From the NCBI RefSeq assembly GCF_020966635.1, contig NZ_JAJKFQ010000005.1, positions 248,001-312,000 of the forward strand: a stretch of DNA of 64,000 nt, given 5' to 3'. The notes below the pieces were generated by a model. It was not told where the DNA came from, did no database searches, and saw only the letters and a program-made list of their open reading frames with translations. This document shows positions 1-9,723 of the stretch, one piece after another. How positions within the stretch are numbered: the stretch's first letter is position 1; every line of letters starts with the position of its first letter. This DNA comes from Stieleria sp. JC731. Lineage in GTDB: Bacteria; Planctomycetota; Planctomycetia; Pirellulales; Pirellulaceae. The position numbers and the translations under genes are program-made.

Positions 1-257
1 AGTTGGTGCTCAAACAGGCAAAGTCATGGTTTGGAGACCAAGTTGATCGATGGCAATACGTTCGGAGCTATCGGACACCGTATGCGTTGCCGCGGATGGA
101 CTTGAAAACGGTCGTTAAAAGCGTCCGTGGTTGCGAAATCACCGACGGCTGTCCGTCACATGTTTATGTGTGTGGAGACTACCGCGAAACGCCTAGTATT
201 CATGGGGCGCTCAATAGTGGAATGCGAGTTGCAACGAGACTGATTGACACGCTTTAG
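1..257 (+). CDS. FAD-dependent oxidoreductase, C-terminal fragment (cut by window edge)
   Basis: Only the last 84 or so codons are in the window; the reading frame is open to the left edge. The tail contains VYVCGDYRETPSIHGALNSG followed by a short helix, the pattern of the last FAD-contacting segment of amine-oxidase/phytoene-desaturase-like flavoproteins, in which a G-D dipeptide binds the flavin ribityl/pyrophosphate and a following S-x-x-G-A-x-x-S-G segment caps the isoalloxazine. The substrate cannot be told from this fragment. It ends 52 bp before the amidohydrolase gene on the same strand, so the two may be co-transcribed. Family assignment is moderately secure; exact function is unknown. 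Confidence 0.7.
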   Translation, partial: LVLKQAKSWFGDQVDRWQYVRSYRTPYALPRMDLKTVVKSVRGCEITDGCPSHVYVCGDYRETPSIHGALNSGMRVATRLIDTL

Positions 258-309
258 AACGCTCATGTGAGACAAACTGGGAAATCCTGACGACGCCGGT
301 ATCGGATCA

Positions 310-1545
310 ATGCAACAGATGAATGACAACTCAGCGATGACTTTAACGACTGCGATCGACAAGATCGCGGAGGAGCATTACGACGACTGGATCTCGTTGC
401 GCCGACACTTGCACCAGCATCCAGAACTATCGGGTGAGGAGACTTGGACATCCAATGAGTTGAAATCGCGTCTGTGTGCTTTGGACTTGCCAGTTCGAAT
501 GGCAGGTGAAAGTCGCGGCGTGATGGCCGATTTGATCACCGACGTTAGCTTGGCTGATGAGCCAAGATTGGCGATCCGAGGCGACATTGATGGCTTGCCG
601 ATCCAGGATGAAAAATCGGTGCCCTACCGAAGCTGTAAGCCAGGGGTGATGCATGCGTGTGGTCACGATGTCCACGCCACAGTCGTTGTAGCGGCAATGC
701 AGATCTTGAAAGAGCTGGAACGTACCGGGCAGTTGCCTTGGCCGGTCGCAGTGCGTGCCGTCCTGCAGCCGGCGGAAGAAAATTCCGAAGGGGCACGCCA
801 CATGATTCACCATCGCGCGCTCAAGGACGTCGAGGCCATTATCGCTCTTCACGTCGATCCGACACGGCAGGTCGGATGCATCGGAATTCGAAACGACGTC
901 TTGACTGCCGCTTGTGACCAATTTGAAATCACAATCGAAGGCAAAGGCGGACATGGCGCGAGGCCACATTTAGCGATCGATCCAATCGAGGCATTGGTCG
1001 CTTGGGTGGAAGCTGCCTATCGTCGTGTGAATCGTGCAATCGATCCGCACCAAACCGTTGTGATTTCGATTGGGATGATCAAGGCAGGCCATAGTGCGAA
1101 TGTGATTCCTGACACGGCAGTCGCGATGGGAACGCTGCGAACACTAAGTCCATCTTCGCGCAGGAAAGCTTTCGAAACGATCGAGTCAATTAATGAGTCC
1201 ATCGAGACTCAGTTCGGCTGTACCGTCAAGTTACGTCTGGGGACGTCCGCGCCTGCGGTGGTGAACGACCGTAAGATTGTTGCGTTGATGTACGACGCGA
1301 TTGTTCAGACACTGAATCCCGCGGCAGTCGATTGGATCGAGTCACCGAGCATGGGTAGCGAAGACTTTTCGTACTACCTCGAACACGTTCCCGGTGCGAT
1401 GTTTCGACTAGGCGTAGCGGGATCGCAAGTCGGAACGGCACCTCTTCATACGCCGACGTTCGACATCGACGAGCGTGCCATCGCGCATGCGGCTAAACTA
1501 TTTGCATCGATTGCGATTCGGTACTTTGACCCGGCAAGAAAATGA
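310..1545 (+). CDS. M20-family amidohydrolase (peptidase M20D / hippurate hydrolase-like)
   Basis: A 411-residue zinc-type amidohydrolase of the M20D branch (N-acyl amino acid or IAA-amino acid hydrolases), expected to release an amino acid from an N-acyl conjugate in the cytoplasm. Visible motifs: LRRHLHQHPELSGEE near the N-terminus, the metal-site segment MHACGHDVHA at about residue 115, PAEENSEGA carrying the catalytic/metal glutamates, GGHGARP in the lid domain, and SMGSEDFSYYL near the C-terminus with the last metal ligand region. Length is typical of the family and there is no signal peptide. Two further ATGs follow within 27 bp, so the exact start is uncertain. Its stop overlaps the next start (ATGA), implying translational coupling with the YbdK-like ligase. 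The substrate is not predictable. Confidence 0.88.
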   Translation: MQQMNDNSAMTLTTAIDKIAEEHYDDWISLRRHLHQHPELSGEETWTSNELKSRLCALDLPVRMAGESRGVMADLITDVSLADEPRLAIRGDIDGLPIQDEKSVPYRSCKPGVMHACGHDVHATVVVAAMQILKELERTGQLPWPVAVRAVLQPAEENSEGARHMIHHRALKDVEAIIALHVDPTRQVGCIGIRNDVLTAACDQFEITIEGKGGHGARPHLAIDPIEALVAWVEAAYRRVNRAIDPHQTVVISIGMIKAGHSANVIPDTAVAMGTLRTLSPSSRRKAFETIESINESIETQFGCTVKLRLGTSAPAVVNDRKIVALMYDAIVQTLNPAAVDWIESPSMGSEDFSYYLEHVPGAMFRLGVAGSQVGTAPLHTPTFDIDERAIAHAAKLFASIAIRYFDPARK

Positions 1546-2663
1546 GCAAGTTCGTATTCCGTGCCAACGATCGTCCAAGTCTTGGGATTGAGCTCGAGTT
1601 GGGGGTCGTCGATGCGGAAACGTTCGCGCTGACATCGCAAAGTAATCAATTGCTGGCTGCGGTTGAGCCTCCTTATCGAGATTCCTGCAAGCATGAGCTG
1701 ATGCAGTGCTGTGTGGAAGTGATCAGCGGTGTAAGCGATAGTGTTCAGGACGCACGCGAAGATTTGTCTGGGAAGCTCTCCGTTTTGCAACGGGCAGCCG
1801 AGTGTCAGGGGCTTCAATTGTGGTGGGGAGCGACACATCCCTTTAGTCACTGGCTTGATCAGACCGTCACCGATGATGAACGCTACAAGAGTTTGATGCG
1901 TTTGTTGCAGGAGATGGCGAGGCGACTGATCACTTTTGGCTTGCACGTACACGTCGGCGTTGACAGCGGCGACAAGGCCGTGATGATCTGCGATCGCATC
2001 ATGCATCACCTGCCTCTCTTGCTGGCCCTATCGTCCAGCAGTCCTTATTGGGAAGGACGCGACACCGGCCTACATTCGCACCGCAGCAAAGTCATGGAAG
2101 GCTTGCCGACGGCCGGGTTGCCCACGTTGATGCGAAACTGGAGTGAGTACGTCTGGTTGGTGAACCATATGGTCGATACGGGATTCATCAACACGATCCG
2201 TGAGATCTGGTGGGACGTCCGTCCACACCATAATTTCGGAACGGTGGAAGTCCGCATGTGCGACATGCCGGGCAACATGGATCACGTTTGTGGACTGGCA
2301 GCATTGATCCAGTGTTTAGTCAAATTCCTCAGCGATGAAATTGACAACGGAACCTATCAGTTCGATTGTCATCCGATGATGGTACGACAGAACAAGTGGC
2401 GCGCATCACGCTATGGGCTGACCGCGATGTTGGTCAACACCTACGATTATTCTCAGCAATCGGTGCCCGAAATCGCTTGCGATCTAGTCGATAAATTGCA
2501 AGGGGTCGCGCAAGATCTTGGTTGTGAAACAGAGCTGTTGTATGTAAAAGAGATCGCGAGCAGCGGCGGATGGGCAGAACGACAGCGTTCGATCCTGAGA
2601 GAGACTGGTTCCGCAAAGGAGATCGTGCGACAATTAACGGAACAGTCGCTCGTCGCGATCTGA
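1542..2663 (+). CDS. Glutamate-cysteine ligase family 2 / YbdK-type carboxylate-amine ligase
   Basis: A 373-residue member of the GCS2 family, ATP-dependent ligases that join a carboxylate (often glutamate gamma-carboxyl) to an amine. Supporting segments are LGIELELGVVDAETF at the N-terminus, WWGATHPFSHW, the GLHVHVGV strand with metal-binding histidines, and FGTVEVRMCDMPG. Length matches YbdK proteins. The start overlaps the M20 amidohydrolase stop by 4 bp (ATGA). A ligase forming an amide and a hydrolase cleaving one, co-translated, suggests they act on related small amide metabolites, but that is inference. Weak gamma-glutamylcysteine synthetase activity is known for some family members; true physiological substrates are mostly unknown. 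Confidence 0.88.
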   Translation: MSKFVFRANDRPSLGIELELGVVDAETFALTSQSNQLLAAVEPPYRDSCKHELMQCCVEVISGVSDSVQDAREDLSGKLSVLQRAAECQGLQLWWGATHPFSHWLDQTVTDDERYKSLMRLLQEMARRLITFGLHVHVGVDSGDKAVMICDRIMHHLPLLLALSSSSPYWEGRDTGLHSHRSKVMEGLPTAGLPTLMRNWSEYVWLVNHMVDTGFINTIREIWWDVRPHHNFGTVEVRMCDMPGNMDHVCGLAALIQCLVKFLSDEIDNGTYQFDCHPMMVRQNKWRASRYGLTAMLVNTYDYSQQSVPEIACDLVDKLQGVAQDLGCETELLYVKEIASSGGWAERQRSILRETGSAKEIVRQLTEQSLVAI

Positions 2664-2795
2664 CGACTGAAAAAACGGTTCACCTTGAATTGTCGTTCAG
2701 TTGAAGCGAACCAGCATAAGCGAATTAGCAGTGGAACGCTTCGTCAGCCAATAACCATTCGTTTCAGAGTTTCCAATCGGAGAAGGGCCGCAGGG

Positions 2796-3944
2796 ATGGG
2801 CAAGAATATTGTTGTCTGTTGTGACGGAACCGGCAACGAATTCGAAATCGATCAAACCAACGTGTTGCGTCTGCACTATGGATTGCAGACCGATGAGAAT
2901 CAGGTGGCCTTTTACTCGCCTGGCGTTGGAACGTTCAGTCCGTCGATGGCGTTGACTCGACCCGGCCAAGCATTCAGTCGAACGTTGGGCTTGGCCTTTG
3001 GTGCAGGCTATAGGCAAACGATCGAGCATGCCTACTGGTTTATTGTCCAACACTTCGTCCCGGGCGATCGGATTTTTCTGTTTGGATTTAGCCGCGGCGC
3101 CTACACGGCTCGAATCATTGCGGCACTGTTGCACGGGGTTGGGATCTTGTGGCAAGGCAATCGCCATATGGTTCCCTATGCCCTTAATGAAATCGAAAGT
3201 CGCCGAAACAAGCGAATCAACTTCGATCGATTGACGCGGTTTCGAAAACAGTTCTCACGCCCGCTCGCTGAAAAACCCTACATTTTTTTAGGGCTGTGGG
3301 ATACGGTGTCTTCGATCTCGTGGGCGTATGACTATTTGCGTTATGCCTATTCGGCGAACAATCCCAGTGTTAGCGTTGTTCGTCATGCGGTGGCGATTGA
3401 TGAGTACCGTGCCTTTTTCACTCAGAATCTTTTCACCCGTCGGGAAGATCAGGATTTCAAAGAAGTTTGGTTCGCAGGGTCACATTCGGACGTCGGAGGC
3501 GGCTATCCCGAATCGCAAAGCGGTCTAGCAAAGATCACAATGCAGTGGATGGTGATGCAGGCGTTTCAAGCGGGAGTGCTCTTTGACCCCAACCGGATCG
3601 AATCGCTATTAGCCGGTGCAGAACCGTCGACCTATGCAGACGATCTACATCGATCGCTGACTTGGAAGTGGTGGGCTGCGGAGTTCTTTCCGAAGCAAAC
3701 ATTTGGGATGCGGATTCCGCGGCCACACCTAGCACGACGTCGTCAGGTCGTCGCGCGCGTTCGCGGAAAACGCCAAGCCCAAAAGCCGCTGTTGCATGAA
3801 ACGGCTATTCGGCGATTCGAAGATCGTGCGATGAAGTATCGCCCCCGGAACTGGCCCAAAGAATATGACATTGAGCCGGAAATCGACCGTGATAATTCGA
3901 TGACGAACCCGCTGCCTACCGCAGTGGGTAAAGTCGCTGGCTAG
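2796..3944 (+). CDS. DUF2235 alpha/beta-hydrolase (T6SS Tle1-like phospholipase superfamily)
   Basis: The ATG at 2796 is preferred over an upstream in-frame start at 2685 because the DUF2235 domain begins at once with [14 protein letters not shown], and the 37 residues before it look untranslated. The nucleophile elbow [10 protein letters not shown] lies near residue 96, with SGAYTAR-type spacing; HSDVGGGY near residue 230 supplies the aspartate/histidine region. DUF2235 domains occur in type VI secretion lipase effectors (Tle1) and in many stand-alone cytoplasmic proteins. No T6SS gene, immunity protein or secretion signal is visible here, so a housekeeping esterase/lipase is as likely as an effector. 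Its stop overlaps, tail to tail, the convergent transhydrogenase gene by 4 bp. Confidence 0.82.
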   Translation: MGKNIVVCCDGTGNEFEIDQTNVLRLHYGLQTDENQVAFYSPGVGTFSPSMALTRPGQAFSRTLGLAFGAGYRQTIEHAYWFIVQHFVPGDRIFLFGFSRGAYTARIIAALLHGVGILWQGNRHMVPYALNEIESRRNKRINFDRLTRFRKQFSRPLAEKPYIFLGLWDTVSSISWAYDYLRYAYSANNPSVSVVRHAVAIDEYRAFFTQNLFTRREDQDFKEVWFAGSHSDVGGGYPESQSGLAKITMQWMVMQAFQAGVLFDPNRIESLLAGAEPSTYADDLHRSLTWKWWAAEFFPKQTFGMRIPRPHLARRRQVVARVRGKRQAQKPLLHETAIRRFEDRAMKYRPRNWPKEYDIEPEIDRDNSMTNPLPTAVGKVAG

Positions 3945-5326
3945 AACAGCCGGTTGTATCCATTCAAGGCTGCAACGCGGTACGCTTCGGCCATCGTCGG
4001 GTAGTTGAACGTGGTTTCGAAAAAGTATTCCAAGTTCAGGTCATGTGAATCCATGACCGCTTGTCCGATGTGGATGATTTCCGATGCATTGGCGCCAAAG
4101 CAATGAACACCGAGCACCTTTCGTGTTTCGCGGTGGAAAAGAATCTTTAGCATGCCAACAGTCGTTCCCATGATTTGGGCGCGAGCCAAGCTTTTGAATT
4201 GAGCTTGCCCGACCTCGTAGGGCACGCATGCTTCGGTAAGCTGCCGTTCGGTCTGCCCGACGGAGCTAATTTCGGGGCTTGTATAAATCCCTGTCGGAAT
4301 GTCATCGAGTCGCAAGTTGCCGTCTTTGCGTTCCAAAATATGCATCGCGGCGGCGCGGCCTTGTGTGTAGGCGGCGCTTGCCAAGGACGGATATCCGATC
4401 ACGTCGCCGACCGCGTAAATGTGATCGCGGGAGGTTTGGAATTGTTGGTCGACTTCCAGTTGTCCGCGTTTATTGACCTCCAGGCCGACGTTTTCCAGGC
4501 CAAGGTTTTCAGTGTTGCCGCTGCGACCATTGGCCCAGAGCAGCGCATCCGATTTGATGCGTTTACCGCTCTTGAGGTGCAGGATCACGCCGTCGCCAAT
4601 GCCTTCGATCTTCTCGACGACTTCATCGTTGCGGATCACGACGCCTTGGTCACGCAGGTGGTACGCGAGGGCGTCGACGATTTCGTCATCGAGGAATTCC
4701 AGCAAACGGCTTCGGGTGTTGACCAAGTTGACTTTGACGCCAAGGTTACGAAACATCGAAGCGTATTCGGTGCCGACAACACCCGCACCATAGATGGTGA
4801 TCGTGCCGGGCTTTTCAGCCATGCCAAGGATGGTATCGCTGTCGTAAATATGAGGGTGGTTGAAGTCGACGTTTGGCGGATGATAGGGACGCGCTCCGGT
4901 CGCGATGACAAATGATTTGGCGCGAATCTTTTCCGTCTCATCGATCAGAATGGTATGGTCATCGATAAAGCGGGCATGGCCATAGTGAACGGGCACACTG
5001 TTGCGGTCATAGAATGATTGCCGCATCGTGACTTGCTTGGCAATGATTTCCGTGGTGCCCCTGCGAAGCTGTTCCATTGTGGGGCTGGCATGAATCCCCA
5101 TCTCACGGAAAACTGGGTTCTTCAGCACGTTCATCGTGTTGGTGATCGTGTACCGAAGTGCTTTACTGGGAATCGTCCCCCAGTGTGTGCAGCCACCCCC
5201 GATTTGGCGATATCGCTCCGCGACGCCAACCCGCAGTCCGCCTTTTCCAGCCTGCATCGCGGCGCCTTCCCCACCGGGGCCTGTCCCGATGACGAATAGA
5301 TCAAAATCAAAGTCCGAATCGCTCAT
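3941..5326 (-). CDS. sthA: Soluble (Si-specific) pyridine nucleotide transhydrogenase
   Basis: A 461-residue flavoprotein that transfers hydride between NADPH and NAD+. The N-terminal FAD site reads [14 protein letters not shown]. The redox-loop region reads [16 protein letters not shown]: the family of disulfide reductases has C-x4-C here, but only the first cysteine is kept and the second position is threonine, which is the SthA signature rather than lipoamide dehydrogenase. A second Rossmann motif [15 protein letters not shown] binds the nicotinamide cofactor, and the C-terminal dimerisation domain ends with [21 protein letters not shown]. Length is the usual one. It is transcribed divergently from the nitrilase gene with only 49 bp between starts, so the two promoters must be close-packed. 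Confidence 0.93.
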   Translation of the reverse strand: MSDSDFDFDLFVIGTGPGGEGAAMQAGKGGLRVGVAERYRQIGGGCTHWGTIPSKALRYTITNTMNVLKNPVFREMGIHASPTMEQLRRGTTEIIAKQVTMRQSFYDRNSVPVHYGHARFIDDHTILIDETEKIRAKSFVIATGARPYHPPNVDFNHPHIYDSDTILGMAEKPGTITIYGAGVVGTEYASMFRNLGVKVNLVNTRSRLLEFLDDEIVDALAYHLRDQGVVIRNDEVVEKIEGIGDGVILHLKSGKRIKSDALLWANGRSGNTENLGLENVGLEVNKRGQLEVDQQFQTSRDHIYAVGDVIGYPSLASAAYTQGRAAAMHILERKDGNLRLDDIPTGIYTSPEISSVGQTERQLTEACVPYEVGQAQFKSLARAQIMGTTVGMLKILFHRETRKVLGVHCFGANASEIIHIGQAVMDSHDLNLEYFFETTFNYPTMAEAYRVAALNGYNRLF

Positions 5327-5375
5327 TTGAATTCAGTGGGTGTAAAAGTACTCGTATGCGAAGGCTTGTTTTACG

Positions 5376-6227
5376 ATGTTGATCGTCTGTGTCCAATCCG
5401 ACGTCACGTTCGCGGACGTCGATCACAACGTTACACGTGTGTGTACGTGGTTGGAGCAAGCCGCAAGGCTCGAAAGTGCATCTGGCGAAGACACCAAATT
5501 GGTTGTTTTTCCTGAGTGTATGCTATCCGGCTACGTCTTCGAGACTCGGGATTCGGCCATCGCGGCATCGATTTCAATCGACAGTGAAGCGTTCCGTCAG
5601 ATCGCCAGAGTCTGTCATCAGCACAAGCTTTTGGCTGTCATCGGGTTCCTCGAACGACATCATGACCAGTTTTTCAATGCGTGCGCATTGGTCGGTGGTG
5701 AGGGGAACATCGCCTGCTATCGAAAAGTCCACTTACCACATTTGGGAGTCGATCGATTTGCCGACCGTGGTACTCAACCATACCATTGTGTCGAGGCAAG
5801 CATTGGTGGGGCTGATCCGTTCCGACTGGGGATGGCAATTTGTTACGACGGATCTTTTTCCGAACCGATCCGATGTTTGGCGCTCGAGGGCGCCGATCTG
5901 ATCGCACTACCGACCAATTGGCCAGTCGAAGGTCAACAGGTCGCCGAAATCGTTCCACGTGCCCGTAGTCACGAAAATCATCTGTACTTCGCAGCGGCAA
6001 ATCGAGTCGGTACCGAGAACGGAACGAGCTTCGCCGGACGAAGTTCGATTTGCGGTCCCGACGGCATGGTGCTGGGGAAACTAGACCATTGCGAAGAAGG
6101 AATGATCTATGCGAATGTTGATGTGACGCTGTCGCGGAAGAAGCGGATCGAGCGGGTTCCCGGTGAACATGTGATCGATCGATTCGCCGATCGGCAGCCA
6201 AGCTACTACGGCAAGATTGTTGAGTAG
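5376..6227 (+). CDS. Carbon-nitrogen hydrolase (nitrilase superfamily amidase)
   Basis: A 283-residue cytoplasmic amidase-type enzyme. The catalytic triad of the nitrilase superfamily is complete: Glu47 in FPECMLSGYVF, Lys117 in CYRKVHLPHLG, and the nucleophile Cys156 in MAICYDGSF. The subsequent segment LPTNWP and RARSHENHLYFAAANRVG are typical of the family's branch of omega-amidases and N-carbamoyl-D-amino-acid hydrolase-like proteins. The substrate cannot be assigned. The gene is divergent from sthA and convergent with the polysaccharide export gene; no clear terminator is visible in the 36 bp between them. Confidence 0.9.
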   Translation: MLIVCVQSDVTFADVDHNVTRVCTWLEQAARLESASGEDTKLVVFPECMLSGYVFETRDSAIAASISIDSEAFRQIARVCHQHKLLAVIGFLERHHDQFFNACALVGGEGNIACYRKVHLPHLGVDRFADRGTQPYHCVEASIGGADPFRLGMAICYDGSFSEPIRCLALEGADLIALPTNWPVEGQQVAEIVPRARSHENHLYFAAANRVGTENGTSFAGRSSICGPDGMVLGKLDHCEEGMIYANVDVTLSRKKRIERVPGEHVIDRFADRQPSYYGKIVE

Positions 6228-6263
6228 CATTGTTGCTGCAAGGTCAGCCATCTAAACGGTCGA

Positions 6264-7511
6264 TCAATCGCCGTCGAATGAAACCGGAAGGACGCCATAG
6301 AGTCCGCGAGTGAAGACTTGATCGATCCAATTGTCCAAGCGGACGATCGGACGTGCTGGCACAATGACAACGTCACCATCGCGTAGCCAGATCTCGTCGC
6401 TAGGATTGGGGCGTTTGCCATAGATCGCGCCTTGTAGATCCAGCATCGTCGAAACCAAACGCCAATCTTCGGCGCGGCGAAGGATCACGACCTGACGCAT
6501 ATTGCCATCGGGTGTGTTGCCACCGGCTTGTGCAATTGCGCCAAGGACAGTCGTCGGTGTGGTCAGCTGAATTCTTGATGGTGACGCGACGTTGCCCAAA
6601 ACATAGACAAAGTGTGCCGCCTGCTGAGTCAGGATCGGCTCGGCTTCCAAACCGATAACGATTTCTTGATAGCGAAGGTTGATTTCCTTCTTTAGCTCAG
6701 GCAACGAGAAGCCTTGGACACAGATCCCGCCAATGCCAGGCAAACGAATCTTGCCATCGGGCATCACGGTGACGGTCAATGCTTGTTGCTGAAGACCGCT
6801 CGCACCACCGACCGCGTTGCGGATGTCTTCGGCAAGCTTGTTGACAACAACGGGTGTGACGTCGATCGATGGCTCGTCATACAGCTTTTTGTATTTCTGC
6901 TCCAACACATCACGCAGTTGACTGACGGTTAATCCGGCAGCGTGAATCTGTCCAAGCAAACGAACAGTGATGGTGCCATCCGGCTGAATTACTAATCCGC
7001 GATCAAGGGTGCCGCGTTGCAAGTCTTCGTCAGCCACCGATTCGATCAAAACTTCGTCGCCAGGTGCGAGTCGGTATTCACCTTGGTTTTGACGACGGGT
7101 GATCAAGTAGAACACTTGCAACTGATCACCAGGACGAAGGCGATAGACACCCAAATGTGCGTAGCGTGATGGCCCGGCATATCCACCCGGGCCGTAGGCT
7201 CCAAAATCCATTGGGCACATGTCACGCCATCGGGCTTCGGCACCACAATGATTGGCACAGTCGACACCCATCATGCACTTTGCACAGCCCGATTTGCATG
7301 GGTATCCACCGGGAACATTACGACATCCACAATCGGGCTCACTATCGATACGTCCTTCGATCGTGACGGCTTGTGAAGAGCCCGTTTCGAGAGTTTGAGC
7401 ATTGGCCGAAGTCGTGACAACACAGGCGAAGACGACGAGTGCCAGTCGCAAAGCCATCGACTTTGTGATTCGACGTGATTGATCGAAGGAAGCTTGATCG
7501 CTGTGTTTCAT
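6264..7511 (-). CDS. Polysaccharide biosynthesis/export protein (Wza-like, SLBB domains) with Cys-rich N-terminus
   Basis: The ATG at 7511 is chosen over a GTG at 7529. A signal peptide runs to about residue 38 (ALRLALVVFACVVTTSANA). Residues 61-99 hold eight cysteines (61, 63, 72, 76, 79, 85, 89, 99). The Poly_export domain then starts with YRLRPGDQLQVFYLI, continues with YRLAPGDEVLIESV and IQPDGTITVRLLGQI, followed by SLBB-like repeats (VMPDGKIRLPGIGGICVQG and VYVLGNVASPSRIQL). Such proteins form the outer-membrane channel for capsule or EPS export. No lipobox is seen at the processing site, unlike Wza. No glycosyltransferases or Wzc-like kinase are adjacent; the nearest related gene is the flippase 47 kb away. 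The Cys-rich linker is the odd feature. Confidence 0.85.
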   Translation of the reverse strand: MKHSDQASFDQSRRITKSMALRLALVVFACVVTTSANAQTLETGSSQAVTIEGRIDSEPDCGCRNVPGGYPCKSGCAKCMMGVDCANHCGAEARWRDMCPMDFGAYGPGGYAGPSRYAHLGVYRLRPGDQLQVFYLITRRQNQGEYRLAPGDEVLIESVADEDLQRGTLDRGLVIQPDGTITVRLLGQIHAAGLTVSQLRDVLEQKYKKLYDEPSIDVTPVVVNKLAEDIRNAVGGASGLQQQALTVTVMPDGKIRLPGIGGICVQGFSLPELKKEINLRYQEIVIGLEAEPILTQQAAHFVYVLGNVASPSRIQLTTPTTVLGAIAQAGGNTPDGNMRQVVILRRAEDWRLVSTMLDLQGAIYGKRPNPSDEIWLRDGDVVIVPARPIVRLDNWIDQVFTRGLYGVLPVSFDGD

Positions 7512-7584
7512 CGCTACGTTTCCGACCACGTGGGATCGAATGATGTGGAGTTTGTTCGGTTGCAGTTGGGTTTCGGACTGACGG

Positions 7585-9303
7585 TTACCAAAAACGCATC
7601 TTGGTCATGAACCGCTTCACCGGCGAAATCTGGCTCGCAGGCTGGTCCTTGATTCCAGATTGGGCTTGGCTCGCAGTATGAGCTTGGATTGAATTGTTCG
7701 CCCTCGAGATTTCTGGGGCCGTTTGCGTAGGCCTTGGCCTGCGGAAGGACGCGGTCACGGCAGGAGTCGCGTCCTCGTTTTTGACGCTTGCGTTGATTGC
7801 TGAAACCGGATGGGTGCTTGATCCGTAAGGCTGTGCTATCGCGGGAGCATTGGCAGGTTGGTTTGCTATCTGCGACTGCCCGACATTGAACGCTGGCGAA
7901 ATGGCGGCGAATTGTGAAGGCGATAGCTCGATGACTTCCGGCGTCCGAGTTGGCTTTTCGGTTTGTGGCATTTGCATTCGCAAGCTTGCCGTCAATCGCA
8001 TTGCCGCTTCTCGGTCGCCTTGTCGCTGCTGCACCGTCGCCAGTGTCGCTGCCACACCCGCATTGGGTTGCAAGTCCATGGCATGCTTGAGCGTCCAAGT
8101 TGCTTCGCGATCCAATCCCATCTCGGCTAATTGCATTCCAAGGCGCGCGGCCAACGAAGCGTTTTCGGGTTGACCTTGTAACGCCGCACGACGAAGACAT
8201 AACGACGTTTCCTCTGGCAGATGACTTCGGTCATTGCGTCCCAATTCGATCGCCGCGACTAAGTCCATCGCTTGGGCTGCCATCACGTGATACTTTGCCA
8301 ATGGGGCAAGATTCATGCGGGCGTAGTCGAGGTAGCGATCGGCCGCTTCCGTAGTGGTGATGCCCTCGGGGACACCACCAGCGAAGATCGGTGTCTGATG
8401 CGACGTCGCGATCGCGTTGATCCGGTCGACGTCGATAGCGGCTCCACCTGAAAGAAAGTCGCGAGCCTCGATCATCGCGGTTTTTGCGGTGCGAAGCTGC
8501 TTCGCGGCGCGAGGCTGGGTGTTGGAGGCTGCCGTCTGGCGATCCGCGATGTCAATTCCGGTCGCGATCAACTCAAGTGCTTTCCAGGCCGATGCCTCTG
8601 CAGATGACCAGGCGCCGACACGGTACTCGCGATAGGCATCCGCGAGGTGTTGTTCGCTTCGTGCGGAACAGGAATCGATCGTAACCGATTGAAGCCAACG
8701 CCGATCAGTATTGCCTTTCAAGGTGCTGTCGGACGACTCGGACAAGCGATCTTGTCGAAGCTGTGCGAGGCGTCGCGCGGCAACCTGGATCGGTGCATGC
8801 GAATGGGACTCTGATACCAAAGAACCCGCTTTCGAAACCGCGTTGGTATCTGCTGCGTGAGATGCGATCTCGGAAGGAGAATCAGGTGCCGGAGGTTGGT
8901 CTAAAGCGATCCATTCATGTTGTGGCGGTAGGTCTTGCGCAAACGTTTCGCTGGATGCCGGAACGACAGGAACCCCAATACCGGTGCTCGACTGCTGACG
9001 GACGGTAGTTGTTTTGGGAAGACGCCGCGGCATCAACGATTCGGCTGATGATTGCTTTTCCTGGACGGGGCCTTCAAGCACAATCGCGGATTCGATCTCT
9101 GTCTCCAGCGAGGTCTTGCCATTGGCAATCGCTCGACCATGAGACGACACCGGTTGCAGATAGAATGAGTTTCGAACCGGATCGCCTGCAAGAACAGATC
9201 CGGCGCACGAACAGGCAAGCGACAATGCGATCCATCGGCGACAGGTTGACTGTCGCCGGGCAAGCGAACTCCGATTTCGCTTTTTACACTTCATGGCTTC
9301 CAT
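7585..9303 (-). CDS. Secreted TPR-like protein of unknown function
   Basis: A 572-residue protein with a basic N-terminus and a signal sequence around residues 22-40 (WIALSLACSCAGSVLAG). It is rich in Ala, Gln and Ser. A helical middle part (about 230-470) includes TPR-like pairs such as ASLAARLGMQLAEMGLDREA and VAATLATVQQRQGDREAAMR. The last 130 residues are low-complexity Ala/Gln/Ser/Pro and end in basic residues. I recognise no named family. An alternative ATG lies three codons downstream. It sits 73 bp upstream of the polysaccharide export gene on the same strand, so the pair probably forms an operon and this protein may scaffold the export channel; this is inference from position only. 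Confidence 0.7.
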   Translation of the reverse strand: MEAMKCKKRNRSSLARRQSTCRRWIALSLACSCAGSVLAGDPVRNSFYLQPVSSHGRAIANGKTSLETEIESAIVLEGPVQEKQSSAESLMPRRLPKTTTVRQQSSTGIGVPVVPASSETFAQDLPPQHEWIALDQPPAPDSPSEIASHAADTNAVSKAGSLVSESHSHAPIQVAARRLAQLRQDRLSESSDSTLKGNTDRRWLQSVTIDSCSARSEQHLADAYREYRVGAWSSAEASAWKALELIATGIDIADRQTAASNTQPRAAKQLRTAKTAMIEARDFLSGGAAIDVDRINAIATSHQTPIFAGGVPEGITTTEAADRYLDYARMNLAPLAKYHVMAAQAMDLVAAIELGRNDRSHLPEETSLCLRRAALQGQPENASLAARLGMQLAEMGLDREATWTLKHAMDLQPNAGVAATLATVQQRQGDREAAMRLTASLRMQMPQTEKPTRTPEVIELSPSQFAAISPAFNVGQSQIANQPANAPAIAQPYGSSTHPVSAINASVKNEDATPAVTASFRRPRPTQTAPEISRANNSIQAHTASQAQSGIKDQPASQISPVKRFMTKMRFW

Positions 9304-9723
9304 GTCCTGACATAGGTTTGCGTGGATTCCGGGAGGAACTCAAACCTGAAACTCGATGTTTCGCGTCTATTTCAATCGCGATTGCTATCCGCTGAACGGT
9401 CCTGTTGTGATGATCGGACGGGTTGGGACGGTCAGCACCGTAAAACCATTGATGCGAATCATTCCAAATCTGGTTTGATCGATCGATCCGTTACAACCCG
9501 CAAAGCTTCCCGAATAACGATTGATAGCAAACGATAATGGGAGGGTCTTCGGGCAGTTATTTCAGGCGGCGGAAGAGTGTTCGATGGTGCTGCCGGGGTG
9601 ATGGAAGCCACCACTAGAAACCTGGCTTCTGACAGATGAAATCAAATTGTCGACGAAGCGAAAGAACTAATCACCGAATGCGTTGAACGCATGTCGGCCA
9701 GCCCGGATCTAGCTAGCCCGTTT
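9304..9723. other. Intergenic region with a 15-bp palindrome
   Basis: No convincing gene. A perfect dyad ATGCGTT-G-AACGCAT lies at 9678-9692, and a GATCTAG/CTAGATC inverted repeat spans about 9706-9730 across the stop codon of the FHA-EAL gene. The promoter of the TPR-like/export operon (minus strand) should lie here; no clear -35/-10 pair could be picked by eye. Confidence 0.4.

Noticed and set aside
427-969. Minus-strand frame of 180 codons
   Set aside because: It is antisense to the M20 amidohydrolase, whose catalytic motifs are intact on the plus strand.
1446-2009. Minus-strand frame of 187 codons
   Set aside because: It is antisense to the overlap of the amidohydrolase and ligase genes and shows no motif.
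2796-3944. DUF2235 gene as a type VI secretion effector
   Set aside because: No T6SS core, VgrG, PAAR or immunity gene lies nearby; the domain also occurs in many stand-alone cytoplasmic hydrolases.
4175-4915. Long plus-strand open frame opposite sthA
   Set aside because: It lies fully inside the strongly supported transhydrogenase gene and its translation has no domain; long antisense frames are common at this base composition.
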